Of a DNA stretch of 37,214 nucleotides, positions 9,368 to 17,595 are shown in pieces (the first letter of the stretch is position 1; each line of letters starts with the position of its first letter). The translations under genes and the position numbers were made by a program. The DNA comes from JAVBJV01 sp031555315 (GTDB lineage: Bacteria > Pseudomonadota > Alphaproteobacteria > Acetobacterales > Acetobacteraceae). Location: positions 1 to 37,214 of the forward strand of contig JAVBUO010000032.1 in the NCBI GenBank assembly GCA_031555315.1, given 5' to 3'. The notes beneath the pieces were generated by a model. The model did no database searches. It worked only from the letters and a program-made list of their open reading frames with translations, and had not been told where the DNA came from.

Positions 9368-10461
9368 AATGTTTGCGCGTTCTGCGCCTGTAGTTCCGCA
9401 AGCGGCCAGCGCGGGCGCGGCGCGTGGTCGAACGGGTCGGTCAGTCCGTGCGCCAGCCGCTCGACCCCCGCCCAGGCGACCATCACCGCGTTGTCGGTGC
9501 ACAGCCGCACCGGCGGGGCGAGCAGTGTGACGCCGCAGGCCGACGCCGCCCTGTCGAGCGCCGCGCGGATCGCCCCGTTGGCGGCAACGCCGCCGGCGAC
9601 GACCAGCAGCTTTGCGTCCGGCATCATCGCCAGCGCGGCCCTGGCGCGGTCGTGCATCACGTCGGCGACCGCCGCCTGGAACGACGCGGCCAGATCGCGC
9701 GCGTTCTGGATCGGCAGCGCGCCGTCTGGGTAGGCGCCGATCGCCTGCGCCACCGCGGTCTTCAGACCCGAGAACGAGAAATCGCACCCCGCCCGCCCTT
9801 TCATCGGGCGCGGGAAGGCAAAGCGCTTGGCATCGCCGTCGCGCGCCAGCCGTTCGACATGCGGCCCGCCGGGCCAGGGCAGACCCATCAGCTTGGCGAC
9901 CTTGTCGAACGCCTCGCCCACCGCGTCGTCCACCGTGCCGCCCAGACGGCGATAACGGCCCAGCCCGTCCACCGCGATGCACTGGCTGTGCCCGCCGGAC
10001 AGCAGCAGCAGCAGATACGGAAACGGCGCGCCGCCCGGCACCAGACCGGGCAGGCGCGCGGTCAGCGCATGGGCTTCCAGATGGTTGACGGCGATGAACG
10101 GTTTTCCCGCCGCCAGCGCCAGTCCCTTGCCGAACGTCGCCCCGACCACCAGCCCGCCGATCAGCCCGGGGCCGGAGGTGGCGGCGATGGCGCCCAGATC
10201 CGCCATGCGCAGCCCCGCCTTGTCGAGCACGCGCTGGGTCATCGCCGGCAGATGCGCCAGATGGGCGCGCGCCGCAATCTCGGGCACCACGCCGCCATAG
10301 GGGGCATGATCGTCGAGCTGGCTCAGCACCTCCTCGGCCAGCACCCGCCCGTCAGCCGCCACGACGGCGACGGCGGTTTCGTCGCAGCTCGATTCGATCC
10401 CCAGTACGGGCCCCAGCACGGGGCCGTGCGGTATTACAGGTGCGGGAGGGGCGGTTTGCAC
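9364..10461 (-). CDS. tsaD: tRNA N6-threonylcarbamoyladenosine synthase subunit TsaD
   Basis: TsaD, with TsaB and TsaE, transfers threonylcarbamoyl to A37 of ANN-decoding tRNAs. The Kae1-type ATPase fold is evident: GIESSCDETAVAVV near the start, the iron-binding HLEAH motif in AVNHLEAHALTA, the phosphate loop LLSGGHSQ, and GGVAANGAIRAAL. The C-terminal DNAVMVAWAG is also typical. I choose GTG at 10461 because AAGGAAAGAG lies just upstream, giving 365 residues; the extra 13-20 residues before GIESSC are mostly Pro and Ala and are poorly conserved. An in-frame ATG at 10493 lacks a ribosome site. It heads the tsaD-rlmJ-gpsA operon and is divergent from hemC across a 171-bp gap in which I see no confident promoter. 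Confidence 0.96.
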   Translation of the reverse strand: MQTAPPAPVIPHGPVLGPVLGIESSCDETAVAVVAADGRVLAEEVLSQLDDHAPYGGVVPEIAARAHLAHLPAMTQRVLDKAGLRMADLGAIAATSGPGLIGGLVVGATFGKGLALAAGKPFIAVNHLEAHALTARLPGLVPGGAPFPYLLLLLSGGHSQCIAVDGLGRYRRLGGTVDDAVGEAFDKVAKLMGLPWPGGPHVERLARDGDAKRFAFPRPMKGRAGCDFSFSGLKTAVAQAIGAYPDGALPIQNARDLAASFQAAVADVMHDRARAALAMMPDAKLLVVAGGVAANGAIRAALDRAASACGVTLLAPPVRLCTDNAVMVAWAGVERLAHGLTDPFDHAPRPRWPLAELQAQNAQTL

Positions 10462-10632
10462 GTAAGTCTCTTTCCTTTCCGGTCGCGCCGTCATAGAGCA
10501 TGGGCCGTTCAGATTGAACGCCTCTTGCCGGACGTATCCGCGCCTGGGCGTATTTTCCGCGTCCGGGTGATTTCGCCCGCGTGGAAAAAGCTCTATGGGC
10601 GAGGGCGTCGTTGAAAAAGCGTTACTTACCAG

Positions 10633-11664
10633 ATGACCGTTATCGACCCAACCCTGACCCGTTCTGTGCCTCCTCATACAAAGGGACGGCTGCATGCGCT
10701 GCCGCTGCGCGCCGGCACGCGCGGATCGCCGCTGGCGATGGCGCAGACCAATGCGTTTCTGAAACAGATCACCGATTTCTGCCCGGTGATGAAAACTCCG
10801 CCGCCCGGCATGGGGCCGGTGTTCGAGGCGCACCAGATCCGCACCACGGGCGACGCGGTGCAGGACCGCCTGCTGGCCGAGATCGGCGGTAAAGGCCTGT
10901 TCAGCAAGGAAATTCACGAGGCGCTGGCCGACGGACGGATCGACTTCGCGGTGCACAGCCTGAAGGATCTGGAGACCGACCTGCCGCCCGGCATCGTGCT
11001 GGCCTGCACGATGCGCCGCACCGATGCGCGCGACGCGCTGATTCTGGGGCCGGACTGCGGCCCGGTGAACCCGAACGACCCGCTGGCGGCGATCCCGCAT
11101 GGCGGCGTGCTGGGCACGTCCTCGGTCCGCCGTCAGGCACAGATCCTGCACGCGCGTCCGGATCTGAAAGTGGAACTGCTGCGCGGCAACGTCGGCAGCC
11201 GGCTCGACAAGGTGAAGAGCGGGCAGGTCTCGGCCAGTATGCTGGCGCTGGGCGGGATGATCCGTCTGGGCATGGCGGACAGGGCCGATGCGGTGCTGGA
11301 CCCCGACACGGTGATGGTGCCGGCCGCCGGGCAGGGCATCGTCGGCATCACGGTGCGCGAGAGCGATGTCGTGCTGCGCGACCTGCTGGCGGCGATCGAG
11401 GACGCCGAGGCGCGCGCGGTGTCCACCGCCGAGCGCGCGCTGCTGGCGGCGCTGGACGGATCGTGCCGCACGCCGGTCGGCGGCTATGCGCAGGTGCAGG
11501 CCGACGGCAGCCTGAAGCTGACCGGTCTGGTGGCGCGCGAGGATGGCAGCTTCATGCTGAAGCGCAGCGTACAGGGCGCGGTCGCCGATGCGGCGCGCAT
11601 GGGCAACGATCTGGGCCGGGGCCTGCGCAAGGACAGCCCGGCGGATATTTTCCAAGGGGCGTAG
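10633..11664 (+). CDS. hemC: Porphobilinogen deaminase
   Basis: HemC joins four porphobilinogen units into hydroxymethylbilane in the cytoplasm. The 343-residue product carries LRAGTRGSPLAMAQTN at the start of domain 1, IGGKGLFSKEIHEALADGR, the HSLKDL motif, the active-site arginines in LGTSSVRRQAQIL and LRGNVGSRLDKV, and the dipyrromethane-cofactor cysteine C278 in GSCRTPVGGYA. There is a roughly 25-residue extension before the conserved start, rich in Thr and Pro, so a later start cannot be fully excluded, but no better Met exists. It opens the hemC-hemD-mic60-hemY cluster; a weak GC hairpin (11678-11696) lies in the 77-bp gap before hemD. Confidence 0.97.
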   Translation: MTVIDPTLTRSVPPHTKGRLHALPLRAGTRGSPLAMAQTNAFLKQITDFCPVMKTPPPGMGPVFEAHQIRTTGDAVQDRLLAEIGGKGLFSKEIHEALADGRIDFAVHSLKDLETDLPPGIVLACTMRRTDARDALILGPDCGPVNPNDPLAAIPHGGVLGTSSVRRQAQILHARPDLKVELLRGNVGSRLDKVKSGQVSASMLALGGMIRLGMADRADAVLDPDTVMVPAAGQGIVGITVRESDVVLRDLLAAIEDAEARAVSTAERALLAALDGSCRTPVGGYAQVQADGSLKLTGLVAREDGSFMLKRSVQGAVADAARMGNDLGRGLRKDSPADIFQGA

Positions 11665-11741
11665 TCAACGCGTTCTGGCGGCCGTGTTCAGGCCGCGGTT
11701 ATTGGGCTGGCCAAATCGGTGAATAGGCGTCATCAACCGGT

Positions 11742-12452
11742 ATGGTCCGGAACGTTGCCGCATCTGTGCTGATCACGCGCCCCGAACAGGGGATCGCCGA
11801 CACGTCGGCGAAGCTGCGCGCGCTGGGCTATGCGCCGGTGGCGGCGCCGGTGCTGTGCATCCGCCATCGCCCGCTGCGCCAGGTGCCCGCGCCGGTGCAG
11901 GCGGTGCTGGTGACATCGGCCAATGCGGTGCCCGCGCTGCCCGCCGCGCTGCACGCATTGCCCGGTTTTGCGGTCGGCGAGGCGACGGCGGCGGCGATGC
12001 GCGCCGCGGGTTTCACCCATGTTCATTCGGCCGACGGCGATGCGCGCGACCTGACGCGGCTGTGTGCCGAACGGCTCGACCCGCGCGGCGCGCCGCTGCT
12101 GTCGATCAGCGGGGCGCGGCAGGGGTTTCGGCTGGCGGCTCTGCTGCGCGACCGCGGGTTTCGGGTGATCCGCCGCGCCGTTTATGCCGCCGTGCCGGTC
12201 GCCGCGCTGCCCGATGTGGCGCACCGGGTGCTGTTGGACGGCAATCTGCACGCCGCATTGTTTTTTTCCGCCGACACGGCGCGTGCATTCGTTAAGCTGG
12301 TGCGCGCCGCGCATCTGGCGGATAGGCTGGCGCCGGTCGATGCCCTGGCGATCGGGCCGCCGGCCGCGGATGTCCTGGCTGAACTCACGTGGCGGTCGAT
12401 CAGAACCGCCGTCCGTCCGACACAGGAGGCGTTGCTCGCGCTGCTGCCATGA
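11742..12452 (+). CDS. hemD: Uroporphyrinogen-III synthase
   Basis: HemD closes and inverts ring D of hydroxymethylbilane to give uroporphyrinogen III. The 236 residues follow the low-conservation HemD plan of two domains joined by a two-strand hinge: VLITRPEQGIADTSAKLRALG at the N-terminus, VLVTSANAVPAL in domain 1, ISGARQGFRLAALLRDRGF and the Y in RAVYAAVPV at the hinge, ALFFSADTARAF, and a final AIGPPAADVL and PTQEALLALL. Position directly after hemC and before mic60 and hemY confirms the call. Its stop codon lies inside a 14-bp tandem duplication that separates it from the next gene. Confidence 0.93.
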   Translation: MVRNVAASVLITRPEQGIADTSAKLRALGYAPVAAPVLCIRHRPLRQVPAPVQAVLVTSANAVPALPAALHALPGFAVGEATAAAMRAAGFTHVHSADGDARDLTRLCAERLDPRGAPLLSISGARQGFRLAALLRDRGFRVIRRAVYAAVPVAALPDVAHRVLLDGNLHAALFFSADTARAFVKLVRAAHLADRLAPVDALAIGPPAADVLAELTWRSIRTAVRPTQEALLALLP

Positions 12453-12474
12453 GAGAAATGCCATGAGAGAAATG
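12447..12474 (+). repeat. 14-bp tandem duplication with a five-codon mini-cistron
   Basis: CCATGAGAGAAATG occurs twice in perfect tandem at 12447-12460 and 12461-12474. The first copy contains the hemD stop (12450-12452) and an ATG at 12449 that overlaps it as ATGA. From that ATG the frame reads MREMP and stops at 12464-12466. That stop overlaps, again as ATGA, the ATG at 12463 that starts mic60. So the duplication created a tiny coupled frame between two genes that were probably joined by a single ATGA overlap before it. Confidence 0.85.
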
Positions 12475-13599
12475 ACTGAAATCGCCCCGCCTTCTCCGGA
12501 CGACGCCCCCGATCCCGCCACGCCCCCCGTTGCGGCGCCGGTGGAAGCGGACCGTCCGGCCGAAACGCCGAAGCCCGAGACACCCGCGCCGGCGCCGCGC
12601 CGGCGCGACCCGGTGCCGTATCTGTATCTGATCGGCCTGCTGGCGCTGGGCGGCGCGGTCGGCTGGCTGTGGCTGCGCCCGCCGCCCGATCATGCCGCAG
12701 TGCCCGCCATATCGCAGGGCGATCTTGCCGGGCTGGCTTCGCAGGACGCTTTGGACAGCCTGGCCCGGCGGGTGACGGCGCTGGAGAACCGGCCGTTGCC
12801 CGCGGCGTCCGTTCTGCCCGCACCGCCCGATCTCGGTCCGCTGGAATCGCGCCTGAACACCGCGCTGTCGCGCATCGCGGCGCTGGAAACACGCCCGACC
12901 GGGGCGGCGGCGCCTGCCCCTGCGGTCGATACGTCGGCGATCAGCGCGCGCCAGGATTCGATCTCCAGCCGGCAGGAAGCGCTGGCGGCGCGGCTGCAGG
13001 CGGCCGAGAACGAGCAGTTCGAACGGGTCCGCACGGCCGAGCGCGCGCTGTCGGACCGGCTGGCGGCACTGGAGGCACGGATCGGTCAGGCCGAGGCGCT
13101 GGCCGGCCGGCTGAACGGCATCGAGGATCGTACCCGCATGCTGATGCGTCTGGCGTCGGTGCGCGCGGCGTTGCAGGCCGGGCAGCCGCTGGGCGAGGTG
13201 CCCGGCGCGCCGGCGGCGCTGACCCGGTTCGCCACCCAGGCGCCGCCGACGCTGGCGGCGCTGAAGCTCGCCTATCCCGAAGCGGCGCGCGCCGCGCTGG
13301 CCGCCTCGGCCCCGGTGGCGACGCCGGAGCAGGGGGTGCTGGAATCGGCCTGGAACCGCGCGCAAAATCTGGTCACGCTGCGCCGCGGCGACGAGGTGAT
13401 CATCGGCGCGCCGGACGCCGGGGTGCTGGAACGTGCGCGCCTGGCGCTGGAAGCGGGCGATCTGGCGCGCGCGGTGGCGGCGCTGGAACGCCTGCAGCCC
13501 GCCCCCGCCGCCGCGATGGCCGGTTGGATGGAACAGGCCCAGTCGCTGCTGGCGGCCGAGGCGGCGCTGACCGATCTGGAAGCGCAGGGGGCACGGTAA
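12463..13599 (+). CDS. Mitofilin/Mic60-family inner-membrane protein
   Basis: Alphaproteobacterial Mic60 is the bacterial relative of the mitochondrial cristae-junction protein and is linked to shaping intracytoplasmic bioenergetic membranes. The 378 residues show the expected plan: a disordered Pro/Ala/Glu-rich cytoplasmic N-terminus (1-48), one transmembrane helix at about 51-69 (VPYLYLIGLLALGGAVGWLW), a long heptad-like coiled-coil region (about 85-230) and a compact C-terminal mitofilin signature (about 260-378) containing LARAVAALERLQPAPAAAMAGW. Position between hemD and hemY is the known context for this family. The start at 12463 follows the mini-cistron; an initiation at 12475 would lose only four residues. 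The next gene starts at once after its stop. Confidence 0.88.
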   Translation: MREMTEIAPPSPDDAPDPATPPVAAPVEADRPAETPKPETPAPAPRRRDPVPYLYLIGLLALGGAVGWLWLRPPPDHAAVPAISQGDLAGLASQDALDSLARRVTALENRPLPAASVLPAPPDLGPLESRLNTALSRIAALETRPTGAAAPAPAVDTSAISARQDSISSRQEALAARLQAAENEQFERVRTAERALSDRLAALEARIGQAEALAGRLNGIEDRTRMLMRLASVRAALQAGQPLGEVPGAPAALTRFATQAPPTLAALKLAYPEAARAALAASAPVATPEQGVLESAWNRAQNLVTLRRGDEVIIGAPDAGVLERARLALEAGDLARAVAALERLQPAPAAAMAGWMEQAQSLLAAEAALTDLEAQGAR

Positions 13600-14943
13600 A
13601 TGCGGCGCGCGCTCTATATTCTGGTCGTCGCAGCACTGGCAGTGGCGGCGGCGTGGTGGCTGGCGACTCTGCCGGGCGTGCTGACGCTGGCGGTCGGCGA
13701 GTATGGATTGTCCGCGCCGGTGCCGGTGGTGGTGGTGGGGACAATTCTGCTGTTCGCCATTTTGTACGGGTTGGTGCGGCTGCTGGGCGGGATGGTCCGC
13801 CTGCCGCGCACCTGGCGGCGCTGGCGGTCGGCCCGGCATCGCCGCCACGGCGATCGCGCGGTGACGCGCGCGCTGGTCGCGCTGGCGGCCGGCGAGGGAG
13901 CCGAGGCGCGGCGCGAGGCGGTGCGGGCACGCCGGCATCTGGGCGACACGCCGCTGGCGCTGTTGCTGGTCTCGGAAGCGGCGCGTCTGGCCCGGCGGCC
14001 GGCCGAGATGGAGGAAGCGCTGCTGCTGCTGACCAATTCGGCGGATGCGTCGTTCCTCGGGCTGCGCGGGCTGCTGCGCGCCGCCATGCAGCGCGCCGAC
14101 TGGCCGGAAGCGGCGCGGCTGGCGCGCGAGGCCGAACGCGCCCATCCGGGGGCGCTGTGGGTGGCCGAGGAGCGCGTCCAGTTGGCGATCCGCACCCAGA
14201 ACTGGGAAGATGCGTTGGCGCTGGCGGTGGATGACGGATCGCGCGCCGCCTTCGCGACGATGGCGGCCGAAAAGGTCGCGGCAGAGGGCGGACCGTCGCC
14301 CGAGCTGGCACTGCGTCTGGCCCGGGCGGGATTCGAGGCCGACCCGGCGTTGCCGCCCGCCGCGTTGACCTATGCGCGGCTGCTGCGCGTCCAGGGGCAT
14401 GAAACGCGCGCCCAGAATGTGATCCGCAAGGCCTGGGCGGCAGGACCGGCGCCCGATCTGGCGGACTTCTTTTTGGCTCCGGTGCAGGAAAAGCTGGCCC
14501 GTGTGCACGAGGCCGAACGGCTGGCGCAGGCCAATCCCGCACATGTGGAATCGCATCTGCTGATGGCGCGCACGTCGCTGGCCGCCGATCTGTACGGCGA
14601 GGCGCGCCGGCATCTGGCCGCGGCGCGCGCCACCGGGTCGAACGAACGCCGGCTGTGGGTGTTGCAGGCCGATATCGAGGAAGCCGAATACGGCACCACC
14701 GAGGAAGGCCGTGCCGCGCAGCGCGACGCCTTACGGGCCGCCAACAGCGCCGATCCGGACCCGGTGTGGCGCTGCGGCGCGTGTTCCGGCACGCAGGACC
14801 GCTGGCAGCCGGTCTGCCCGATGTGCGGGCATTCCGGAACGCTGCACTGGGCGAAGGCGGCACAGCCGGCCGATCAGAGCGGCCGGCTCGTCGTCGATCA
14901 GCCGGCCGGGCGCGGTCTGGAACGGAACATCATCGGGCCGTAG
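13600..14943 (+). CDS. hemY: HemY-like TPR membrane protein with C-terminal zinc ribbon
   Basis: This HemY is the membrane protein found in hem operons, not the Bacillus protoporphyrinogen oxidase of the same name. Two N-terminal transmembrane helices (about 5-23 and 40-64) hold a HemY_N domain, followed by a long run of TPR-like helical pairs (about 85-370) such as ALVALAAGEGAEARREAVRA and ALTYARLLRVQGHETRAQNV. Near the C-terminus is a zinc ribbon, C392xxC395 and C406xxC409, preceded by WR and followed by a short tail. Proteobacterial HemY is proposed to help tetrapyrrole flow; in alphaproteobacteria the equivalent (Orf52) is linked with Mic60. It starts directly after the mic60 stop and its last 46 bp overlap the 3' end of nnrS on the other strand. 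Confidence 0.9.
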   Translation: MRRALYILVVAALAVAAAWWLATLPGVLTLAVGEYGLSAPVPVVVVGTILLFAILYGLVRLLGGMVRLPRTWRRWRSARHRRHGDRAVTRALVALAAGEGAEARREAVRARRHLGDTPLALLLVSEAARLARRPAEMEEALLLLTNSADASFLGLRGLLRAAMQRADWPEAARLAREAERAHPGALWVAEERVQLAIRTQNWEDALALAVDDGSRAAFATMAAEKVAAEGGPSPELALRLARAGFEADPALPPAALTYARLLRVQGHETRAQNVIRKAWAAGPAPDLADFFLAPVQEKLARVHEAERLAQANPAHVESHLLMARTSLAADLYGEARRHLAAARATGSNERRLWVLQADIEEAEYGTTEEGRAAQRDALRAANSADPDPVWRCGACSGTQDRWQPVCPMCGHSGTLHWAKAAQPADQSGRLVVDQPAGRGLERNIIGP

Positions 14944-16097
14944 CCGATCACGAAGCCCAGCATGGCCAGCGACCACGCGGTGCCCGCCGTGTGCAACAGC
15001 GGGATATAGGCCGCCGTGAAGAACGTCGCGGCGATGCGCAATACGGCGGCCAGCAGGACGAACACGTAGATCGCCTTGGTGATGGAGTTCGCCGTCAGGC
15101 GGCGGCCGGTATGGCCGAGCGTGGCGCGCGTCATCACCGCCAGTGTCATCGTGCCGATCGCCCCCGCGGTCCAGGCGTGCCAGGCGGCGGGATAGGGGAT
15201 CGCGTTGGGGAACAGGATGCTGCCGGCCAGCAGCAGAAAGCCCAGCGGGATGAACAGATAGCCGATATGCAGGATCACCAGCAGCTTTTCGGGCCAGGTG
15301 TGCCAGCCGTACCAGCGCGCCGCGCGCACCGTCAGCAGCACGCCGGCCAGCAGCGACAGGAGGGGCAGCAGATAGATCTGGGTCAGCGACGCCAGAAGCC
15401 CGCTCGATGCGTCATGTTCGGGCGGCACGAACGCGAAGATCAGCAGCGCCGCGACGCTCACGCCGATTGTCACGGTGTCGAACCTCGAGAATGAAGCCGG
15501 TTTGACCGCAGCGCCCTGCATGCGCAGCCAGTTGGTCGTGAAGCTCGGCGTCACGCGTCCGCCGATCAGGATGATCAGCGCGATCACCGCCGCGATCGCC
15601 AGGCGGATCGCCAGCCAGGTGTCGTCCAGCGTATGGAACAGCAGGTTGGCGATCAGCAGCATCGCCACCAGTACCAGCACACGCAGGTTACGCCAGTTTT
15701 TCCCGGCAATGATCTCGCGCGCGGCGACGCCCAGAATGGCGGGCAGGAACATCATGTCGATCACCGCGCCCGCCGCAGCGGGGATGGTGCTCGCGGCAGT
15801 CAGCAGCATTGCGATACGCCCGGCCAGCCAGATCAGCACCAGGGTCAGCAGCGGCAGGCCACGGACCGGAAACCGCCCGGTCCAGTTGGGAATGGCGGTA
15901 AACAGGAAGCCCGCGATCACCGCGCCCGCATAGCCGAACAGCAGTTCGTGCGCGTGCCAGAAGATGCCGCCGGCCGGCAGCACGCGCCCGGACCCCAGCA
16001 TGGAAACCAGCGACAGCGGCATGGCGATACCAGCCCAGACCGTGGCCAGCAGAAAAAACGGACGGAATCCGCCACTCAGAAAAGAGGTATTTTTCAT
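14898..16097 (-). CDS. nnrS: NnrS-family haem-copper membrane protein
   Basis: NnrS proteins are polytopic haem- and copper-containing membrane proteins that are induced with nitric-oxide metabolism and protect against nitrosative stress. The 399-residue product has about 12 hydrophobic segments. Family motifs include GGFRPFFLLATVWAG at the start, FWHAHELLFGYAGAVIAGFL with two histidines, TAIPNWTGRFPVRG, NLLFHT, GGRVTPSFTTNWL, HAWTAGAIGTMTLAVMTRATLGHTGR and a final GYGPMMF. It is divergent from hemN, the oxygen-independent haem enzyme, so an anaerobic or NO-related theme is plausible. I looked for FNR- or NnrR-type palindromes in the 108-bp gap and found none that convince me. Its 3' end overlaps hemY by 46 bp tail to tail. 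Confidence 0.93.
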   Translation of the reverse strand: MKNTSFLSGGFRPFFLLATVWAGIAMPLSLVSMLGSGRVLPAGGIFWHAHELLFGYAGAVIAGFLFTAIPNWTGRFPVRGLPLLTLVLIWLAGRIAMLLTAASTIPAAAGAVIDMMFLPAILGVAAREIIAGKNWRNLRVLVLVAMLLIANLLFHTLDDTWLAIRLAIAAVIALIILIGGRVTPSFTTNWLRMQGAAVKPASFSRFDTVTIGVSVAALLIFAFVPPEHDASSGLLASLTQIYLLPLLSLLAGVLLTVRAARWYGWHTWPEKLLVILHIGYLFIPLGFLLLAGSILFPNAIPYPAAWHAWTAGAIGTMTLAVMTRATLGHTGRRLTANSITKAIYVFVLLAAVLRIAATFFTAAYIPLLHTAGTAWSLAMLGFVIGYGPMMFRSRPRPAG

Positions 16098-16205
16098 ACG
16101 TATTTCTATATCGGTTCAAACCGGGTATGCAACCCACCTAAACGTGATGGTAACGACGACGCCTGTATCATTGCCCGAATGCCCGTCTCCTGCCAGAAGG
16201 CTGTC

Positions 16206-17567
16206 ATGCAAATTTCCTTGATCGCGCGTTACGATCAGCGCATCCCACGTTACACCAGCTATCCCACGGCACCACAGTTCGTGCCAGCGGTGAATGGGGC
16301 GGTATACGCCGAATGGCTGGCGGCCCTGCCGGCCGGCATGCCGTTGTCGCTGTATCTGCACGTGCCGTTCTGCGCCGAGCTGTGCCATTACTGCGGCTGT
16401 CATACGGCGGTGTCGCGCAAATACGCGCCGATTGCCTCGTATGTCGAAGTGCTCGAACGCGAGATTGCGCTGGTCGCGCAGCGCCTGGGGGCGCGGCGCA
16501 CGGTTGCGCATGTGCACTGGGGTGGCGGCACGCCGACCATCCTGTCGCCCGCCGACCTGACGCGGCTGTTCGCGGCGCTGCGTGCCGCGTTCGATTTCCG
16601 CGCCGATGCCGAGATCGCGGTCGAGATCGACCCGCGCACCATCACCGAAGACCACGTGCGCGCGCTGGCCGAGGCCGGGCTGAACCGCGCCAGCCTCGGC
16701 GTGCAGGATTTCGACCCCGACGTGCAGTTGGCGATCAACCGCGTGCAGCCGTTCGAGGTGACCGAACGTGTGGTGCGCTGGCTGCGCGGGATCGGCGTGA
16801 CCGGGATCAACTTCGACCTGATGTATGGTCTGCCGTTGCAGACGGTGGAAAGCGTGCAGGCGACCGTCGCGAAGGCGCTGACGCTGGAACCGGATCGCAT
16901 TTCGCTGTTCGGCTATGCGCATGTGCCGTGGATGAAAAAGCACCAGATGCTGATGCCGGAAAGCAAGCTGCCCGATACGCAGGCGCGTGTGCGCCAGATG
17001 GAAGCGGCGACGGCGGCGCTGGAGCGGGCGGGATATGTGGCGATCGGGCTGGATCACTTCGCGCGCGCCGGCGATGACATGGCGCGCCAGTTGGCCGAAG
17101 GCACACTGCACCGCAATTTCCAGGGTTACACGACCGATGCCGAACAGGCACTGATCGGTTTCGGCACCTCGGCGATCAGTTCGCTGCCGCAGGGCTATGT
17201 GCAGAACGTCTCGGCGACGGTGCTGTACCGCGACGCGATCCGCGCTGGCAACCTCGCCTCGATCCGTGGTGTCGCGGTGACCGACGAGGACCGCTTGCGC
17301 CGCGCGATCATCGAACGGCTGATGTGCGATCTGAGTGTCGATGTGGCGGCGGTGGCGAAGGAACACGGCGTCGCGCCGTCGCATTTCGATGCCGCGCTGA
17401 CGCGCGCGCAGCCGCTGCAGGAAGACGGCATCGTGGTGTGCGAGGGGTATCGCCTGACGGTGCCGGCGCCGATGCGCCAGTTCGTGCGCCATGTCGCGGC
17501 GCTGTTCGACGCTTATCTGCCGGTGGCGTCGGAAAAGGCCGAAGGCCGCTATTCCAGGGCGTTGTAG
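16206..17567 (+). CDS. hemN: Oxygen-independent coproporphyrinogen III oxidase
   Basis: HemN is a radical-SAM enzyme that decarboxylates coproporphyrinogen III to protoporphyrinogen IX without oxygen. The 453 residues contain the cluster motif HVPFCAELCHYCGCH: C56, C60 and C63 bind the [4Fe-4S] cluster, and C65 is the extra conserved cysteine of true HemN. The N-terminal RYDQRIPRYTSYPTAPQF, the HWGGGTPT and EIDPRTIT strands, GVQDFDPDVQLAINRVQP, and the late GLDHFARAGDDMARQ and NFQGYTT also mark the true enzyme rather than HemW. The start at 16206 has AGAAGG 6 bases upstream and matches the family N-terminus. It probably belongs functionally with the hem cluster upstream. Confidence 0.97.
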   Translation: MQISLIARYDQRIPRYTSYPTAPQFVPAVNGAVYAEWLAALPAGMPLSLYLHVPFCAELCHYCGCHTAVSRKYAPIASYVEVLEREIALVAQRLGARRTVAHVHWGGGTPTILSPADLTRLFAALRAAFDFRADAEIAVEIDPRTITEDHVRALAEAGLNRASLGVQDFDPDVQLAINRVQPFEVTERVVRWLRGIGVTGINFDLMYGLPLQTVESVQATVAKALTLEPDRISLFGYAHVPWMKKHQMLMPESKLPDTQARVRQMEAATAALERAGYVAIGLDHFARAGDDMARQLAEGTLHRNFQGYTTDAEQALIGFGTSAISSLPQGYVQNVSATVLYRDAIRAGNLASIRGVAVTDEDRLRRAIIERLMCDLSVDVAAVAKEHGVAPSHFDAALTRAQPLQEDGIVVCEGYRLTVPAPMRQFVRHVAALFDAYLPVASEKAEGRYSRAL

Positions 17568-17595
17568 GTTCCGGCCCGCCGCCGGGCGGTGTGGA

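Noticed and set aside
11678..11700. GCGGCC/GGCCGC hairpin between hemC and hemD as a terminator
   Set aside because: The stem is six pairs with no T-run, and hemD, which completes the same pathway, follows on the same strand. I treat it as weak or attenuating at most.
12400..14613. 737-codon open frame antisense to mic60 and hemY
   Set aside because: Composition is Arg/Gln/His-rich low complexity, and both sense genes are well supported.
16098..16237. Possible FNR or NnrR box near nnrS and hemN, including TGATCG-N7-CGATCA at 16219-16237
   Set aside because: The dyad has the wrong spacing for FNR (TTGAT-N4-ATCAA), lies inside hemN codons 5-11 and is explained by coding sequence.
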